Source: an uncultured Bacteroides sp.
GTDB lineage: Bacteria > Bacteroidota > Bacteroidia > Bacteroidales > Bacteroidaceae
Assembly: GCF_963677945.1 (NCBI RefSeq)
Contig: NZ_OY782578.1
Coordinates: 2,323,258 to 2,387,257, forward strand
Length of the DNA: 64,000 nucleotides
Direction: 5' to 3'
Under the pieces are notes generated by a model. It did not search any database. It had not been told where the DNA came from and saw only the letters and a program-made list of their open reading frames with translations. Each line of letters opens with the position of its first letter. Position 1 is the stretch's first letter. Positions 37,443-45,965 of the stretch are shown piece by piece. The position numbers were made by a program, and so were the translations under genes.

Positions 37443-38462
37443 TTAGTTTGCTGCTTCGAACTGTTTCAGGAAACGAGTATCATTTTCCGAGAACATTCGA
37501 AGGTCTTTTACCTGATATTTCAGATTGGTAATACGTTCAATACCCATTCCAAGAGCATAACCAGAGTAAACTTTACTGTCTATTCCGTTACTTTCAAGAA
37601 CGTTAGGGTCAACCATACCACAACCTAAAATTTCAACCCATCCGGTGTGCTTGCAGAAAGGACAACCTTTACCGCCACAGATATTACAACTGATATCCAT
37701 TTCAGCACTTGGTTCTGTGAATGGGAAATAACTTGGACGAAGACGAATCTTGGTATCTGCACCAAACATTTCTTTTGCAAAAAGCAGAAGAACTTGTTTC
37801 AGGTCAGTGAAAGATACGTCTTTGTCAATATAAAGAGCTTCAACCTGGTGGAAAAAGCAGTGAGCACGGTAGCTGATTGCTTCGTTACGGTATACACGTC
37901 CCGGACAAATAATGCGGATAGGAGGTTGTGTAACTTCCATCACGCGACTTTGTACAGAAGATGTATGTGTACGTAATATGATATCAGGATGTGCTTCAAT
38001 GAAGAATGTATCCTGCATATCTCTTGCCGGATGATCTTCAGCGAAGTTCAAAGCAGAGAATACATGCCAGTCATCTTCTATTTCAGGTCCCTCTGCAATA
38101 CTGAATCCCAAACGGCCAAAAATATCGATAATTTCATTCTTAACAATTGACAGTGGGTGGCGAGTTCCTAAGTCAACAGGATAAGCAGAGCGAGTTAAAT
38201 CTAAATCGCATGAACTGCTGTCCTGACTTTCAAAAGCCTCTTTCAAGGCATTAATCTGTTCCTGAGCTTTTGTTTTCAGCTCATTCAGTCTCATTCCCAC
38301 TTCCTTTTTCTGATCAGCCGCTACATTACGGAAATCAGCCATAAGGTCATTAATTGCTCCTTTTTTGCTTAAATATTTAATACGCAGAGCTTCCAACTCT
38401 TCCGCATTAGATGCTTTTAATGCTTCAACTTCTTCTAGTAGTTGCTTAATTTTAGCTATCAT
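37443..38462 (-). CDS. pheS: Phenylalanyl-tRNA synthetase alpha subunit
   Basis: 339 residues: an N-terminal coiled coil (MIAKIKQLLEEVEALKASN), then the class II catalytic core with HPLSIVKNEIIDIFGRLGF, motif 2 RTHTSSVQSRVM...RVYRNEA, and motif 3 GYALGMGIERITNLKY. It charges tRNA-Phe as an alpha2beta2 enzyme. Its start overlaps by four bases the stop of the ferredoxin-oxidoreductase gamma gene, so it lies at the end of that operon; this coupling is conserved in my experience of Bacteroides genomes. Confidence 0.96.
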   Translation of the reverse strand: MIAKIKQLLEEVEALKASNAEELEALRIKYLSKKGAINDLMADFRNVAADQKKEVGMRLNELKTKAQEQINALKEAFESQDSSSCDLDLTRSAYPVDLGTRHPLSIVKNEIIDIFGRLGFSIAEGPEIEDDWHVFSALNFAEDHPARDMQDTFFIEAHPDIILRTHTSSVQSRVMEVTQPPIRIICPGRVYRNEAISYRAHCFFHQVEALYIDKDVSFTDLKQVLLLFAKEMFGADTKIRLRPSYFPFTEPSAEMDISCNICGGKGCPFCKHTGWVEILGCGMVDPNVLESNGIDSKVYSGYALGMGIERITNLKYQVKDLRMFSENDTRFLKQFEAAN

Positions 38463-39001
38463 ATTTTCTTAATTAATTCCATTCCTTTTTTAATAGCAGT
38501 TTCATTCATCGGAATCAAATGATGATGACGTTCAGGAAGAGTCTTTTTCAGCCCTTTTAAAACATTCTCAATAGTTACGATAGGACATATTTTTAATAAT
38601 CCTCCAAGTACAATCATGTTGAATGCTTTAGCATTATTCATTTCATTAGCTGCATCCATTGCATCTATGCGATAAACATTAATATCCTTACGTGTAGGTG
38701 GATTGATAATACCATATCCATCGTAAATTAATATTCCGCCCGGTTTAACCTTGCTTTCAAATTTCTCTAAAGAAGGCTGATTCAGGATAATTGCGGCATC
38801 GTATTTACTCAAAATAGGAGAAGATATCTTATTATCACTAACAATAACAGTAACATTAGCAGTACCACCTCTTTGTTCAGGTCCGTATGCTGGCATCCAT
38901 GATACTTCTTTATTTTCCATTAAGCCTGAATAGGCAAGGATTTTTCCCATAGACAAGACCCCTTGTCCACCAAATCCAGCTATGATTATTTCTTCTTTCA
39001 T
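38459..39001 (-). CDS. 2-oxoacid:ferredoxin oxidoreductase gamma subunit
   Basis: 180 residues of the KorC/PorC gamma type: EIIIAGFGGQGVLSMGKILAYSG, SWMPAYGPEQRGGTANVTV, ILNQPSLEKFESKVKPGG. It is part of the cytoplasmic complex that oxidatively decarboxylates 2-oxoacids to acyl-CoA and reduces ferredoxin. It is followed with overlap by pheS and preceded by the beta-subunit gene 17 bases upstream. Confidence 0.92.
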   Translation of the reverse strand: MKEEIIIAGFGGQGVLSMGKILAYSGLMENKEVSWMPAYGPEQRGGTANVTVIVSDNKISSPILSKYDAAIILNQPSLEKFESKVKPGGILIYDGYGIINPPTRKDINVYRIDAMDAANEMNNAKAFNMIVLGGLLKICPIVTIENVLKGLKKTLPERHHHLIPMNETAIKKGMELIKKI

Positions 39002-39018
39002 TGCTCTGATTTTTTAGA

Positions 39019-39789
39019 TTATTCTTTATCTTTTAAGTCGCCTAGTGGATAGTAAGGGAACATGTGTTCTTCCATCCATTTATTAGATGCTTCCGGACTC
39101 ATCTTCCAACCAGAGCTACAAGTTGAAACAACTTCCACTAAATTAGAACCTTTACCGTTCATAGAATTTTCAAACGCTTTGCGAATAGCCTTTTTTGTTT
39201 TGCGGATCGCAGCAGTTGTTTGAACAGACTGGCGGGTAACATAAGCTGTACCTTCTAAGGTAGCAGCAATTTCAGTCATTTTAAGTGGATATCCGTGTAG
39301 CTTTACGTCACGACCATAAGGGCTGGTTGCTGTTTTCATTCCAACAAGAGTTGTAGGAGCCATCTGGCCGCCGGTCATACCGTAAATAGCATTATTGATA
39401 AAGATAATTGTAATATTTTCACCTCGGTTTAAAGCATGAATTGTTTCAGCAGTACCGATACAAGCAAGGTCACCATCTCCCTGATATGTAAATACCAGTT
39501 TGTCGGGCCATAAACGTTTAATAGCTGTAGCAACAGCAGGAGCACGTCCATGAGCAGCTTCCTGCCAGTCAATGTCAATGTAATTGTAGATAAAGACCGC
39601 ACATCCTACAGGAGAAATTCCCACAGTTTTGTCTTCCATACCCATTTCTTCAATTACTTCGGCTACTAATTTATGCACTACACCATGACTACATCCCGGG
39701 CAATAATGCATCGGTTTGTCATTCATGAGTTTTGGTTTCTTATATACTAAGTTCTCAGGTTTGATTATATCTTCTTTAGTCATCGTCAT
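39019..39789 (-). CDS. 2-oxoacid:ferredoxin oxidoreductase beta (TPP-binding) subunit
   Basis: 256 residues with thiamine pyrophosphate motif GDGDLACIGTAETIHALNR...NNAIYGMTGGQMAPTT, and the family start HYCPGCSHGVVHKLVAEVI. Cys residues near the N-terminus (CPGC) fit the family. With the alpha and gamma subunits it should act on 2-oxoglutarate or branched-chain 2-oxoacids. It overlaps by 14 bases the small membrane-protein gene upstream. Confidence 0.92.
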   Translation of the reverse strand: MTMTKEDIIKPENLVYKKPKLMNDKPMHYCPGCSHGVVHKLVAEVIEEMGMEDKTVGISPVGCAVFIYNYIDIDWQEAAHGRAPAVATAIKRLWPDKLVFTYQGDGDLACIGTAETIHALNRGENITIIFINNAIYGMTGGQMAPTTLVGMKTATSPYGRDVKLHGYPLKMTEIAATLEGTAYVTRQSVQTTAAIRKTKKAIRKAFENSMNGKGSNLVEVVSTCSSGWKMSPEASNKWMEEHMFPYYPLGDLKDKE

Positions 39790-39985
39790 TCCTCCTCTTA
39801 TTTTTTTTCAAGCTGTTTTGAGTGATTCGCAATGCGTATTCTATGAATTTAACAAAAATGGTAAAGCAGCAAACGATAAACATTACCATCTTTTCCTCAA
39901 CAGTGAAGTAGATTATGATTGTACTCAAAGTTCCGATCATAAAGAGTATGTTCAGAACCAATCTGATTTTATCCAAATTCAACAT
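39776..39985 (-). CDS. Small two-helix membrane protein inside the oxidoreductase operon
   Basis: 69 residues with two hydrophobic segments at about 9-28 and 32-50, a middle Glu-Glu-Lys, and a highly charged tail (KKNKRRNDDD). It lies between the alpha and beta subunit genes, 8 bases after alpha and overlapping beta, so translation is probably coupled. I know of no function. Location suggests it tethers the soluble complex or ferredoxin to the inner membrane; that is inference. Its tight placement in the operon favours a real gene. Confidence 0.7.
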   Translation of the reverse strand: MLNLDKIRLVLNILFMIGTLSTIIIYFTVEEKMVMFIVCCFTIFVKFIEYALRITQNSLKKNKRRNDDD

Positions 39986-39993
39986 ACGTCTTT

Positions 39994-41076
39994 TTATTTA
40001 ATTAGTTTTTCTTTGATTGCTTCAACAACCTCATCAGGATCAGGAACAATACCTCCAAGGCGTCCAAAGTGCTCTACTTTTACACGACCGTTAACAGCAA
40101 GACGAATATCTTCTACCATCTGACCTGCATTAAGTTCCACAGAGATCATTCCTTTTACTTTTTCAGCGTATTTAGCAATTGCTTTTGTTGGGAAAGGCCA
40201 TAGAGTGATAGGACGAAGAAGTCCCACTTTGATACCTTCGGCACGAGCCAGTTCAATAGACTTTTGGCAAATACGTGCACTAGATCCGAATGCTACGATC
40301 AGATATTCTGCATCTTCGCAGTTAATCTCTTCATAACGAACCTCATTTTCTTCAATCTCTTTATATTTAGCCTGGAAACGGATGTTGTTTTGTTCCATTG
40401 CATAAGGATCAAGTTCCAGAGAAGTAATGATATTTGGTTTACGACCATTTGCTTTTCCTGTTGTAGCCCATGGACAACGAGCAATTACTTCTTCGTCGGT
40501 AAGACGTTTTCTTTGTGCCGGAAGAACAACTTTTTCCATCATCTGACCAATTACACCATCGGCAAGAATAATAGCCGGATTTCTGTATTTGAATGCAAGT
40601 TCAAAACCTAGTCCAACAAAATCTGCCATTTCCTGTACAGAAGCAGGTGCAAGTGCTATTAATCTATAATCACCGTGACCACCACCTTTTACAGTCTGGA
40701 AATAGTCAGCCTGACTAGGTTGGATAGTTCCAAGACCTGGACCTCCACGCATTACATTAACGATTAAACAAGGAAGTTCTGCACCGGCGATATAAGAAAT
40801 ACCTTCCTGCTTTAAACTTACGCCAGGGCTGGAAGAGGAGGTCATTACCATTTTACCGGAACCGGCACCACCGTATACCATATTTATAGCTGCAACTTCA
40901 CTTTCAGCCTGTAAAACAACCATGCCGGTAGTTTCCCATGGTTTCAGATCAGCAAGCGTTTCTAATACTTCAGATTGAGGAGTGATAGGATAACCGAAAT
41001 AACCATCAACTCCATAGCGAATAGCTGCATGAGAGATAGCTTCGTTACCCTTCATTAAAACAACTTCTTCTTCCAT
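39994..41076 (-). CDS. vorB: 2-oxoacid:ferredoxin oxidoreductase alpha subunit (VorB-type)
   Basis: 360 residues with the pyruvate-ferredoxin-oxidoreductase core fold: LMKGNEAISHAAIRYGVDGYF, GYPITPQSEVLE, MTSSSSPGVSLKQEGISYIAG, VMRGGPGLGTIQPSQADYFQ, and the C-terminal FGSSARICQKSIELARAEG domain. Named VorB-like (3-methyl-2-oxobutanoate type) from overall similarity; 2-oxoglutarate is an equally plausible substrate. It follows the ferredoxin gene and begins the alpha-small protein-beta-gamma-pheS run. Confidence 0.9.
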   Translation of the reverse strand: MEEEVVLMKGNEAISHAAIRYGVDGYFGYPITPQSEVLETLADLKPWETTGMVVLQAESEVAAINMVYGGAGSGKMVMTSSSSPGVSLKQEGISYIAGAELPCLIVNVMRGGPGLGTIQPSQADYFQTVKGGGHGDYRLIALAPASVQEMADFVGLGFELAFKYRNPAIILADGVIGQMMEKVVLPAQRKRLTDEEVIARCPWATTGKANGRKPNIITSLELDPYAMEQNNIRFQAKYKEIEENEVRYEEINCEDAEYLIVAFGSSARICQKSIELARAEGIKVGLLRPITLWPFPTKAIAKYAEKVKGMISVELNAGQMVEDIRLAVNGRVKVEHFGRLGGIVPDPDEVVEAIKEKLIK

Positions 41077-41130
41077 ATATTCAAGTTTTTTAAGTTCTTT
41101 ACTTAATTGATTAATAATGACTTTAATTAC

Positions 41131-41358
41131 TTAAAGTTTTACTTTGAAAACAGTAATACATCCGTCAGGACATACTGTTGCACATGAAGAACATCCGTTA
41201 CAAGTGTCTTCTAATACTTGTTGAGCGAAATTGTATCCTTTAATGTTTACTTCTTTATTTGTTAGAGACAACACATTAAGAGGGCATGCCACCACACAAA
41301 GATTACATCCTTTGCAACGTTCGGTGTCAACTACTATTGCTCCTTTTATTTTAGCCAT
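41131..41358 (-). CDS. 4Fe-4S dicluster ferredoxin subunit
   Basis: 75 residues with two [4Fe-4S] motifs, C-x2-C-x2-C-x3-C (CKGCNLCVVACP) and CNGCSSCATVCP, the delta-type electron carrier of the 2-oxoacid ferredoxin oxidoreductase. It passes electrons from the catalytic subunits to free ferredoxin. It lies 54 bases before the alpha-subunit gene and 11 bases after a small TPR gene. Confidence 0.93.
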   Translation of the reverse strand: MAKIKGAIVVDTERCKGCNLCVVACPLNVLSLTNKEVNIKGYNFAQQVLEDTCNGCSSCATVCPDGCITVFKVKL

Positions 41359-41369
41359 AATTTAAGAAT

Positions 41370-41669
41370 TTATTGATTGTACATATCCTTATTATAGAAA
41401 TTCAGGATGTCCATTATCATTTTATGAGCTTGCAGTGCAGGACTCTGAGGGTTTATTTCTATAGCCGATAAGTAATTGTTAATTGCTTGTTGCCAGTTCC
41501 CTTGTTTACGATAAGCATTTCCGCGAAGATAATATGCCTCGTCACACGTTGGATTGGACTCTATAAATATATCCAATGCGTTTATGGCGGCCTCCACGTC
41601 ATCTTTGTCGAGTAGTCCTTTTATAGTGCTAAGTTCTTCCATCTTTTGAATTTCCAATGCTTTAGACAC
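41370..41669 (-). CDS. Small TPR-repeat protein at the head of the operon
   Basis: 99 residues with two to three tetratricopeptide repeats (EAINALDIFIESNPTCDEAY, YLRGNAYRKQGNWQQAINNYLSAIEINPQ). It is the first gene of the ferredoxin-oxidoreductase operon, and a TATCTTTG box overlaps its upstream edge. Its role is unknown; a chaperone-like or assembly role for the complex is possible. Confidence 0.85.
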   Translation of the reverse strand: MSKALEIQKMEELSTIKGLLDKDDVEAAINALDIFIESNPTCDEAYYLRGNAYRKQGNWQQAINNYLSAIEINPQSPALQAHKMIMDILNFYNKDMYNQ

Positions 41670-41670
41670 G

Positions 41671-41678
41671 CAAAGATA
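41671..41678 (-). promoter_or_regulatory. -7 promoter box of the oxidoreductase operon
   Basis: TATCTTTG on the minus strand immediately upstream of the small TPR gene. This leaves almost no leader, so either the message is nearly leaderless or the true start codon is a little downstream. Confidence 0.45.
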
Positions 41679-41868
41679 ATTTTTATTTTTTGATTTATGT
41701 ATTGCGAATAGCGAAAAATGAAAAAAATAGATGCTTGAAATAATAAAAAAAGAATTTTTTAATTTATAGGAGTAATTTCTTTATGTTGCTTTTTATAACT
41801 AAAAATTCTTTTAGTAAGAAGTATCACTTTCATAAATAAAACTTTGAGGCTATATTTTTGCAAAAAGA

Positions 41869-41897
41869 AAGAGGTTACCATTTTGTGATAACCTCTT
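41869..41897 (-). terminator. Terminator after GH28 gene
   Basis: AAGAGGTTA and TAACCTCTT around an 11-base loop, followed on the minus strand by TCTTTTTGC. It lies 77 bases past the stop codon. Confidence 0.75.
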
Positions 41898-41974
41898 AAA
41901 TCTTATATTTGTTGTAATTAATAAATTTATTATCTGAATAAGTGAAGGGATAAATGATCTTTCTTGATAATAAA

Positions 41975-43372
41975 TTATTTTTTAATTTCTTTTCCGTTGA
42001 TATATAAGCCTTTAAAGGTGATATCTTTCGCGCCTTTGATTGAATTTCCTTGAGCAACATTATTGAAATGACAATCTTCTACGTTTATATTATAAACATG
42101 ATCATTATCTTCCAGACCAACTATGTAAGCTCCGAATTTACTTTTCTCACAAGTTACATTCTGAAGATATACATTGCGTACAGTCGGGTTAAAGCCACGG
42201 TTGCAGTTTTCTCTGTTTTCATATTGAAGATCAATTCTAAGAACAGCTTCACCACATTGTCCTACTGTAACATCCTTAACGTATATATTTTCAATTAATC
42301 CACCACGACATGTGCTACTCTTAATACGAATTACACGATCCAGGTTTTTACTGTCCATTTTACAGTTCTCTACAAATAAGTTTTTATATCCACCTGAAAT
42401 TTCACTTCCTACAACAACACCGCCATGTCCGTCTTTCATGGTACAGCCACGAACAATGATATTTTCACTTGGTATATTCCATTTACGACCGTCAGCATTT
42501 CTTCCGGATTTAATAGCAATACAATCGTCGCCGGTATTAAAAATACAATTTTCAATTAAAACATTTTTGCTCGATTCCGGGTCGCAACCATCGTTGTTTG
42601 GTCCGTGGCTCAGAATGTCTACTCCCCGAACAGTCATGCTTTCGCAGAATAGCGGATGAATTACCCAAAAAGGAGAGTTACGCAAGCTTACATCTTCAAT
42701 TAGAATAGTATTGCATGAGTGGAAATTGATTAGCTGAGGACGCATTCCATCTTCAGGTTTCATAATGCGTTTGTAAACAGGCATAGACGTTTCGGCATAC
42801 ATCAACAAGCGTTCACGTCCACCATTTTTTTGAGCTACTACGCCCTCTTCCCAGCCAAAGCGCTTGGCACCACACATCTTCCACCAATTTTCATTAGCAC
42901 CCTGACCATCAATCGTTCCTTTACCGGTAATAGCAATATTGGTTTCACCGTAAGCATAAATCAATGGGTGAGCATTCCAGCAATCAACACCTTCCCAACG
43001 AGTCAGTACGGCTGGGAAATATAATTTCTGATCTGTAGAAAAATTAAGTACGGCTCCATCCTCAAAATGCAGATTTACATTACTTTTTAATGTTATAGGA
43101 CCAGTGTAAAATACCCCTTTAGGGATAACTACTGTTCCGCCACCAGCCTGATTACAGGTTATAATAGCCTGGTTAATTGCATCATGGCAAGGTTCAGCTT
43201 CATTATTAGCTTTTGCTCCAAAATCGGTAATAACAAAAGTCCTTTTAGGAAAAGATGTTTTTTTAATTTGTTGTTCAATCTTTGCACACTCTTTCCAAGC
43301 TTCCTCAATCGGACTAGCGTTTGCCAAAAGAGTAATTAAAAGCAGGGGGATAATTCCGAATACTTTTCTCAT
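41975..43372 (-). CDS. GH28 polygalacturonase-like pectinase
   Basis: 465 residues with signal peptide MRKVFGIIPLLLITLLANA. A right-handed beta-helix carries the four GH28 blocks: NNDGCDPESSKNV (NxD), NTGDDCIAIKSG (DD), DGHGGVVVGSE (GHG), RVIRIKSS (RIK). It should hydrolyse galacturonan or a rhamnogalacturonan branch in the periplasm or at the surface. There is no pectin PUL around it, so it is an isolated enzyme gene. A TATCTTTG box lies about 35 bases upstream. Confidence 0.92.
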   Translation of the reverse strand: MRKVFGIIPLLLITLLANASPIEEAWKECAKIEQQIKKTSFPKRTFVITDFGAKANNEAEPCHDAINQAIITCNQAGGGTVVIPKGVFYTGPITLKSNVNLHFEDGAVLNFSTDQKLYFPAVLTRWEGVDCWNAHPLIYAYGETNIAITGKGTIDGQGANENWWKMCGAKRFGWEEGVVAQKNGGRERLLMYAETSMPVYKRIMKPEDGMRPQLINFHSCNTILIEDVSLRNSPFWVIHPLFCESMTVRGVDILSHGPNNDGCDPESSKNVLIENCIFNTGDDCIAIKSGRNADGRKWNIPSENIIVRGCTMKDGHGGVVVGSEISGGYKNLFVENCKMDSKNLDRVIRIKSSTCRGGLIENIYVKDVTVGQCGEAVLRIDLQYENRENCNRGFNPTVRNVYLQNVTCEKSKFGAYIVGLEDNDHVYNINVEDCHFNNVAQGNSIKGAKDITFKGLYINGKEIKK

Positions 43373-43405
43373 TGGTATTATTCTTTAATTGTTGTTTATT
43401 TATCG

Positions 43406-43413
43406 CAAAGATA
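43406..43413 (-). promoter_or_regulatory. -7 promoter box of the GH28 gene
   Basis: TATCTTTG on the minus strand 34 bases before the start codon. No matching TTTG lies at the usual -33 spacing. Confidence 0.5.
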
Positions 43414-43476
43414 AGTAAACAACAAAGGAACTAAAGGGTAGTATTTGGCATAAAAAGTGTAATATTTGACACAAAC

Positions 43477-45156
43477 CTACCTTTGTTTCTTCTTCCTGTG
43501 TCTTGAAAATAAGAAGCCGGCTATTAGAAGTAGAAGCGGCGGTATAGCTATATTTATAAATTCATAAAAGCCTCTATTTTGATTAATTGCTTGTTTTTTC
43601 AGCAACCTAAGTTTGTAGTCGTGTGAACGCAGATTCAGCCATTGCTCGTTTCTGGCTAGATAATTCACGGCATTAGTCACGAAATCAGCGTTGCCTAATT
43701 GTTCGCCGGAAACTTCATCATATCCCAATGGCATAGGTTGTGCTTCATCACCTTGTCCTTTCCATTCGTTTTTAATTATACTTCCTGTTGCAACAACAAT
43801 AATTCTTGTATTCTTGCTCTGTTGTAATCTTCCTTGAGGCAATTCCTTGCAGCTATCAGGAGTAAGCTGGTTGATAAAAGCAGAAGGAAATTGTCCTTCA
43901 ATGAGTCCGGCTACCGGAATATTCGGCTCATTAAAATAAGATTCGTCGGCCGGCATTTCCACATAGCGCAAACTAACTTTTTCCGGAACACGCAGTGTAT
44001 GCGCATTCGGAGAAGTAGAAAGCAGCACTTGTTTCTTTAGTTGATTGTTACCTACAAAAGATATGGTACTTACAAATTCCGATTTTAGAGACGAAATATT
44101 TCGTGTAATTATGCTTTCCTCGGAAGGATTAATCAGTGGAGCAAAGTACCATGGTAGGGTAGTAAATGCTTCTTTAGAACCATCTTTTGAAGATGCCAAT
44201 CTAATGGCTGTGCATTGCATATCCTGCACTGTCACCGGGTTAATTCGTACGCCATAAGTAAAAAGCATATCATCCAGATTTACATCCTGCTTTAAAGTTG
44301 ATGATTCTCCGGTACCGTCAAAATCCTGCAGAGAAATCTTTATACCGTCTATAAGCCAAAGAATTCGTCCTCCATTCATCAGGTATTGATCCAACGCAAA
44401 TTTCTCTTTTTCAGTAAAAGCTTTTTGTGGAGAGGCGATAATCAAAACTTTGTAGGGGAGCAATTCTTCAGGATTTCCACCAAGTTGCCCTCTGTCTACA
44501 TTGTAATATTTACTTAGTAGATTTGTTGCTTCGTATACATACGGTTCACTCCACTCTCCGTGTCCTTCAATAAATGCAATACGATCGGGATTAGTAATGG
44601 TTAATACTCTCAAACCTTCTGTAATATTGTATTCCAGCTCTCCGGCCGAAGTATTAAGCACTTCTTGCGGAGTAAGATTCAGATTTTTTTTTAGCAGGCT
44701 AACCTGAATGGTATCTCCATTATATATCAACTCTGCCCATGGGAAAATTACTTTCGAGGAAAGTTTGCCTTCACGATCACGCTCATTAACAGAAAGACCA
44801 CGCATCCCTTTGTTGTTCATTCTAAGATAATGCTCCTGACGGCTTTTCTCATCGGGTGCAGCCGATGGATTTATATTTTGCAGAATAATGCCATGAGTTG
44901 AATAAACCGAAAGTTCATCTAACATATCGGTTGCAGATGTACGCAACCTATCGAATGCAGGGTTTAAATCACCATTCAGGTACAGAATCACTTTTAATGG
45001 TTTATCAAGGCTTTTAACCAGTATGCGGCTTTGATCGGATAAAGTATAGCGTTTCTCGGAAGTCAGATCAACCCTTATAAAATAATAAGAAGAAATCAAG
45101 TTTATAGCTAACAGTAAAACTAGTAATCCAGTTCCATTTAAAATCTTCTTTTTCAT
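43477..45156 (-). CDS. gldG: GldG-like ABC transporter auxiliary/substrate-binding protein
   Basis: 559 residues: an N-terminal membrane anchor (about 8-28), then the ABC_transp_aux domain (VDLTSEKRYTLSDQSRILVKS, AGELEYNITEGLRVL, IAFIEGHGEWSEPYVYEATN), and a C-terminal transmembrane segment (about 532-552, FINIAIPPLLLLIAGFLFS) with a basic tail. It is the usual partner of GldF, which it overlaps by 4 bases. In gliding Bacteroidota GldA-F-G form an ABC exporter linked to motility; non-gliding relatives keep it with unknown function. Confidence 0.9.
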   Translation of the reverse strand: MKKKILNGTGLLVLLLAINLISSYYFIRVDLTSEKRYTLSDQSRILVKSLDKPLKVILYLNGDLNPAFDRLRTSATDMLDELSVYSTHGIILQNINPSAAPDEKSRQEHYLRMNNKGMRGLSVNERDREGKLSSKVIFPWAELIYNGDTIQVSLLKKNLNLTPQEVLNTSAGELEYNITEGLRVLTITNPDRIAFIEGHGEWSEPYVYEATNLLSKYYNVDRGQLGGNPEELLPYKVLIIASPQKAFTEKEKFALDQYLMNGGRILWLIDGIKISLQDFDGTGESSTLKQDVNLDDMLFTYGVRINPVTVQDMQCTAIRLASSKDGSKEAFTTLPWYFAPLINPSEESIITRNISSLKSEFVSTISFVGNNQLKKQVLLSTSPNAHTLRVPEKVSLRYVEMPADESYFNEPNIPVAGLIEGQFPSAFINQLTPDSCKELPQGRLQQSKNTRIIVVATGSIIKNEWKGQGDEAQPMPLGYDEVSGEQLGNADFVTNAVNYLARNEQWLNLRSHDYKLRLLKKQAINQNRGFYEFINIAIPPLLLLIAGFLFSRHRKKKQR

Positions 45157-45875
45157 CTTTTACGTGTGTTTACTTGTATTGTCAGATAAATAAAGAAGAA
45201 CGTAATTGAGGCGAAATAGATCAGATCACGGGTGTCAATCACTCCTCTAGACATAGATTGATAATGAGCCTGAATTCCCAGCTGAACCCAACCGTTGTGC
45301 AGACTTCCGCTTGTTGTAAGCGAGGCAATCAATTCAAATCCATAGAAAGCAGAGAAAGAAAGTAATATTGCCAGAAGGAATGCTACCAGTTGATTGTTTG
45401 TAAGTGAGGAAGTGAACAATCCGAAACTTACAAATATGGCCAGCAGACAGAGTAATCCGCAATAACCGCCAGTTGTTTCTCCCCAATCTATTCCATTAGT
45501 ACTCAGTAAATAAACGCTAATTACATAAATTATGGTGGGAACCAAAGCGATAATCATTAATAGCCAGGCCGACCAGAATTTGCTCAAAACAATGGTGCTA
45601 ATCTTTATCGGTCTCGAAAAAAGAAGTTCCAATGTACCCATTCGGTTTTCTTCAGCAAACATACGCATGGTTGTAGCAGGAACCAAAAGTAAGAAAAGAA
45701 TAGGCGACAGAGAAAAAAATGGCCTGAGAGTAGCATAACCTCCATCCGGCAAATTATATTCTCCGTTAAAGAACCATAACATGAGCGATGCAGCCAGGAA
45801 CCACACCAGGAGTATTACATATCCCATTGCCGAACTAAAAAATCCTGCTATCTCTTTTCTAATCAAATATTTCAT
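45153..45875 (-). CDS. gldF: GldF-like ABC transporter permease
   Basis: 240 residues with six predicted membrane segments and the ABC-2 permease pattern (IRKEIAGFFSSAMGYVILLVW, MRMFAEENRMGTLELLFSRPI). It is the first gene of a two-gene unit with gldG. No ATPase (GldA) gene is next to it, so the nucleotide-binding subunit must be encoded elsewhere. Confidence 0.9.
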   Translation of the reverse strand: MKYLIRKEIAGFFSSAMGYVILLVWFLAASLMLWFFNGEYNLPDGGYATLRPFFSLSPILFLLLVPATTMRMFAEENRMGTLELLFSRPIKISTIVLSKFWSAWLLMIIALVPTIIYVISVYLLSTNGIDWGETTGGYCGLLCLLAIFVSFGLFTSSLTNNQLVAFLLAILLSFSAFYGFELIASLTTSGSLHNGWVQLGIQAHYQSMSRGVIDTRDLIYFASITFFFIYLTIQVNTRKR

Positions 45876-45929
45876 TAATTGTTAGAATATTTATTATTTT
45901 TGTATGTTAGCTTATAATGATTAACGGTA

Positions 45930-45937
45930 CAAAGATA
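45930..45937 (-). promoter_or_regulatory. -7 promoter box of gldFG
   Basis: TATCTTTG on the minus strand, about 55 bases upstream of the gldF start, inside the short divergent gap. Confidence 0.5.
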
Positions 45938-45965
45938 CTTATTATTGTATTGACTGTGCATAGCT

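Larger units (their letters stand above)
41670..41974. other. 305-bp gene-free region
   Basis: Contains the -7 box at its left end and the GH28 terminator at 41869-41897; the rest is AT-rich DNA with homopolymer runs and no gene that I can support. Confidence 0.5.
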
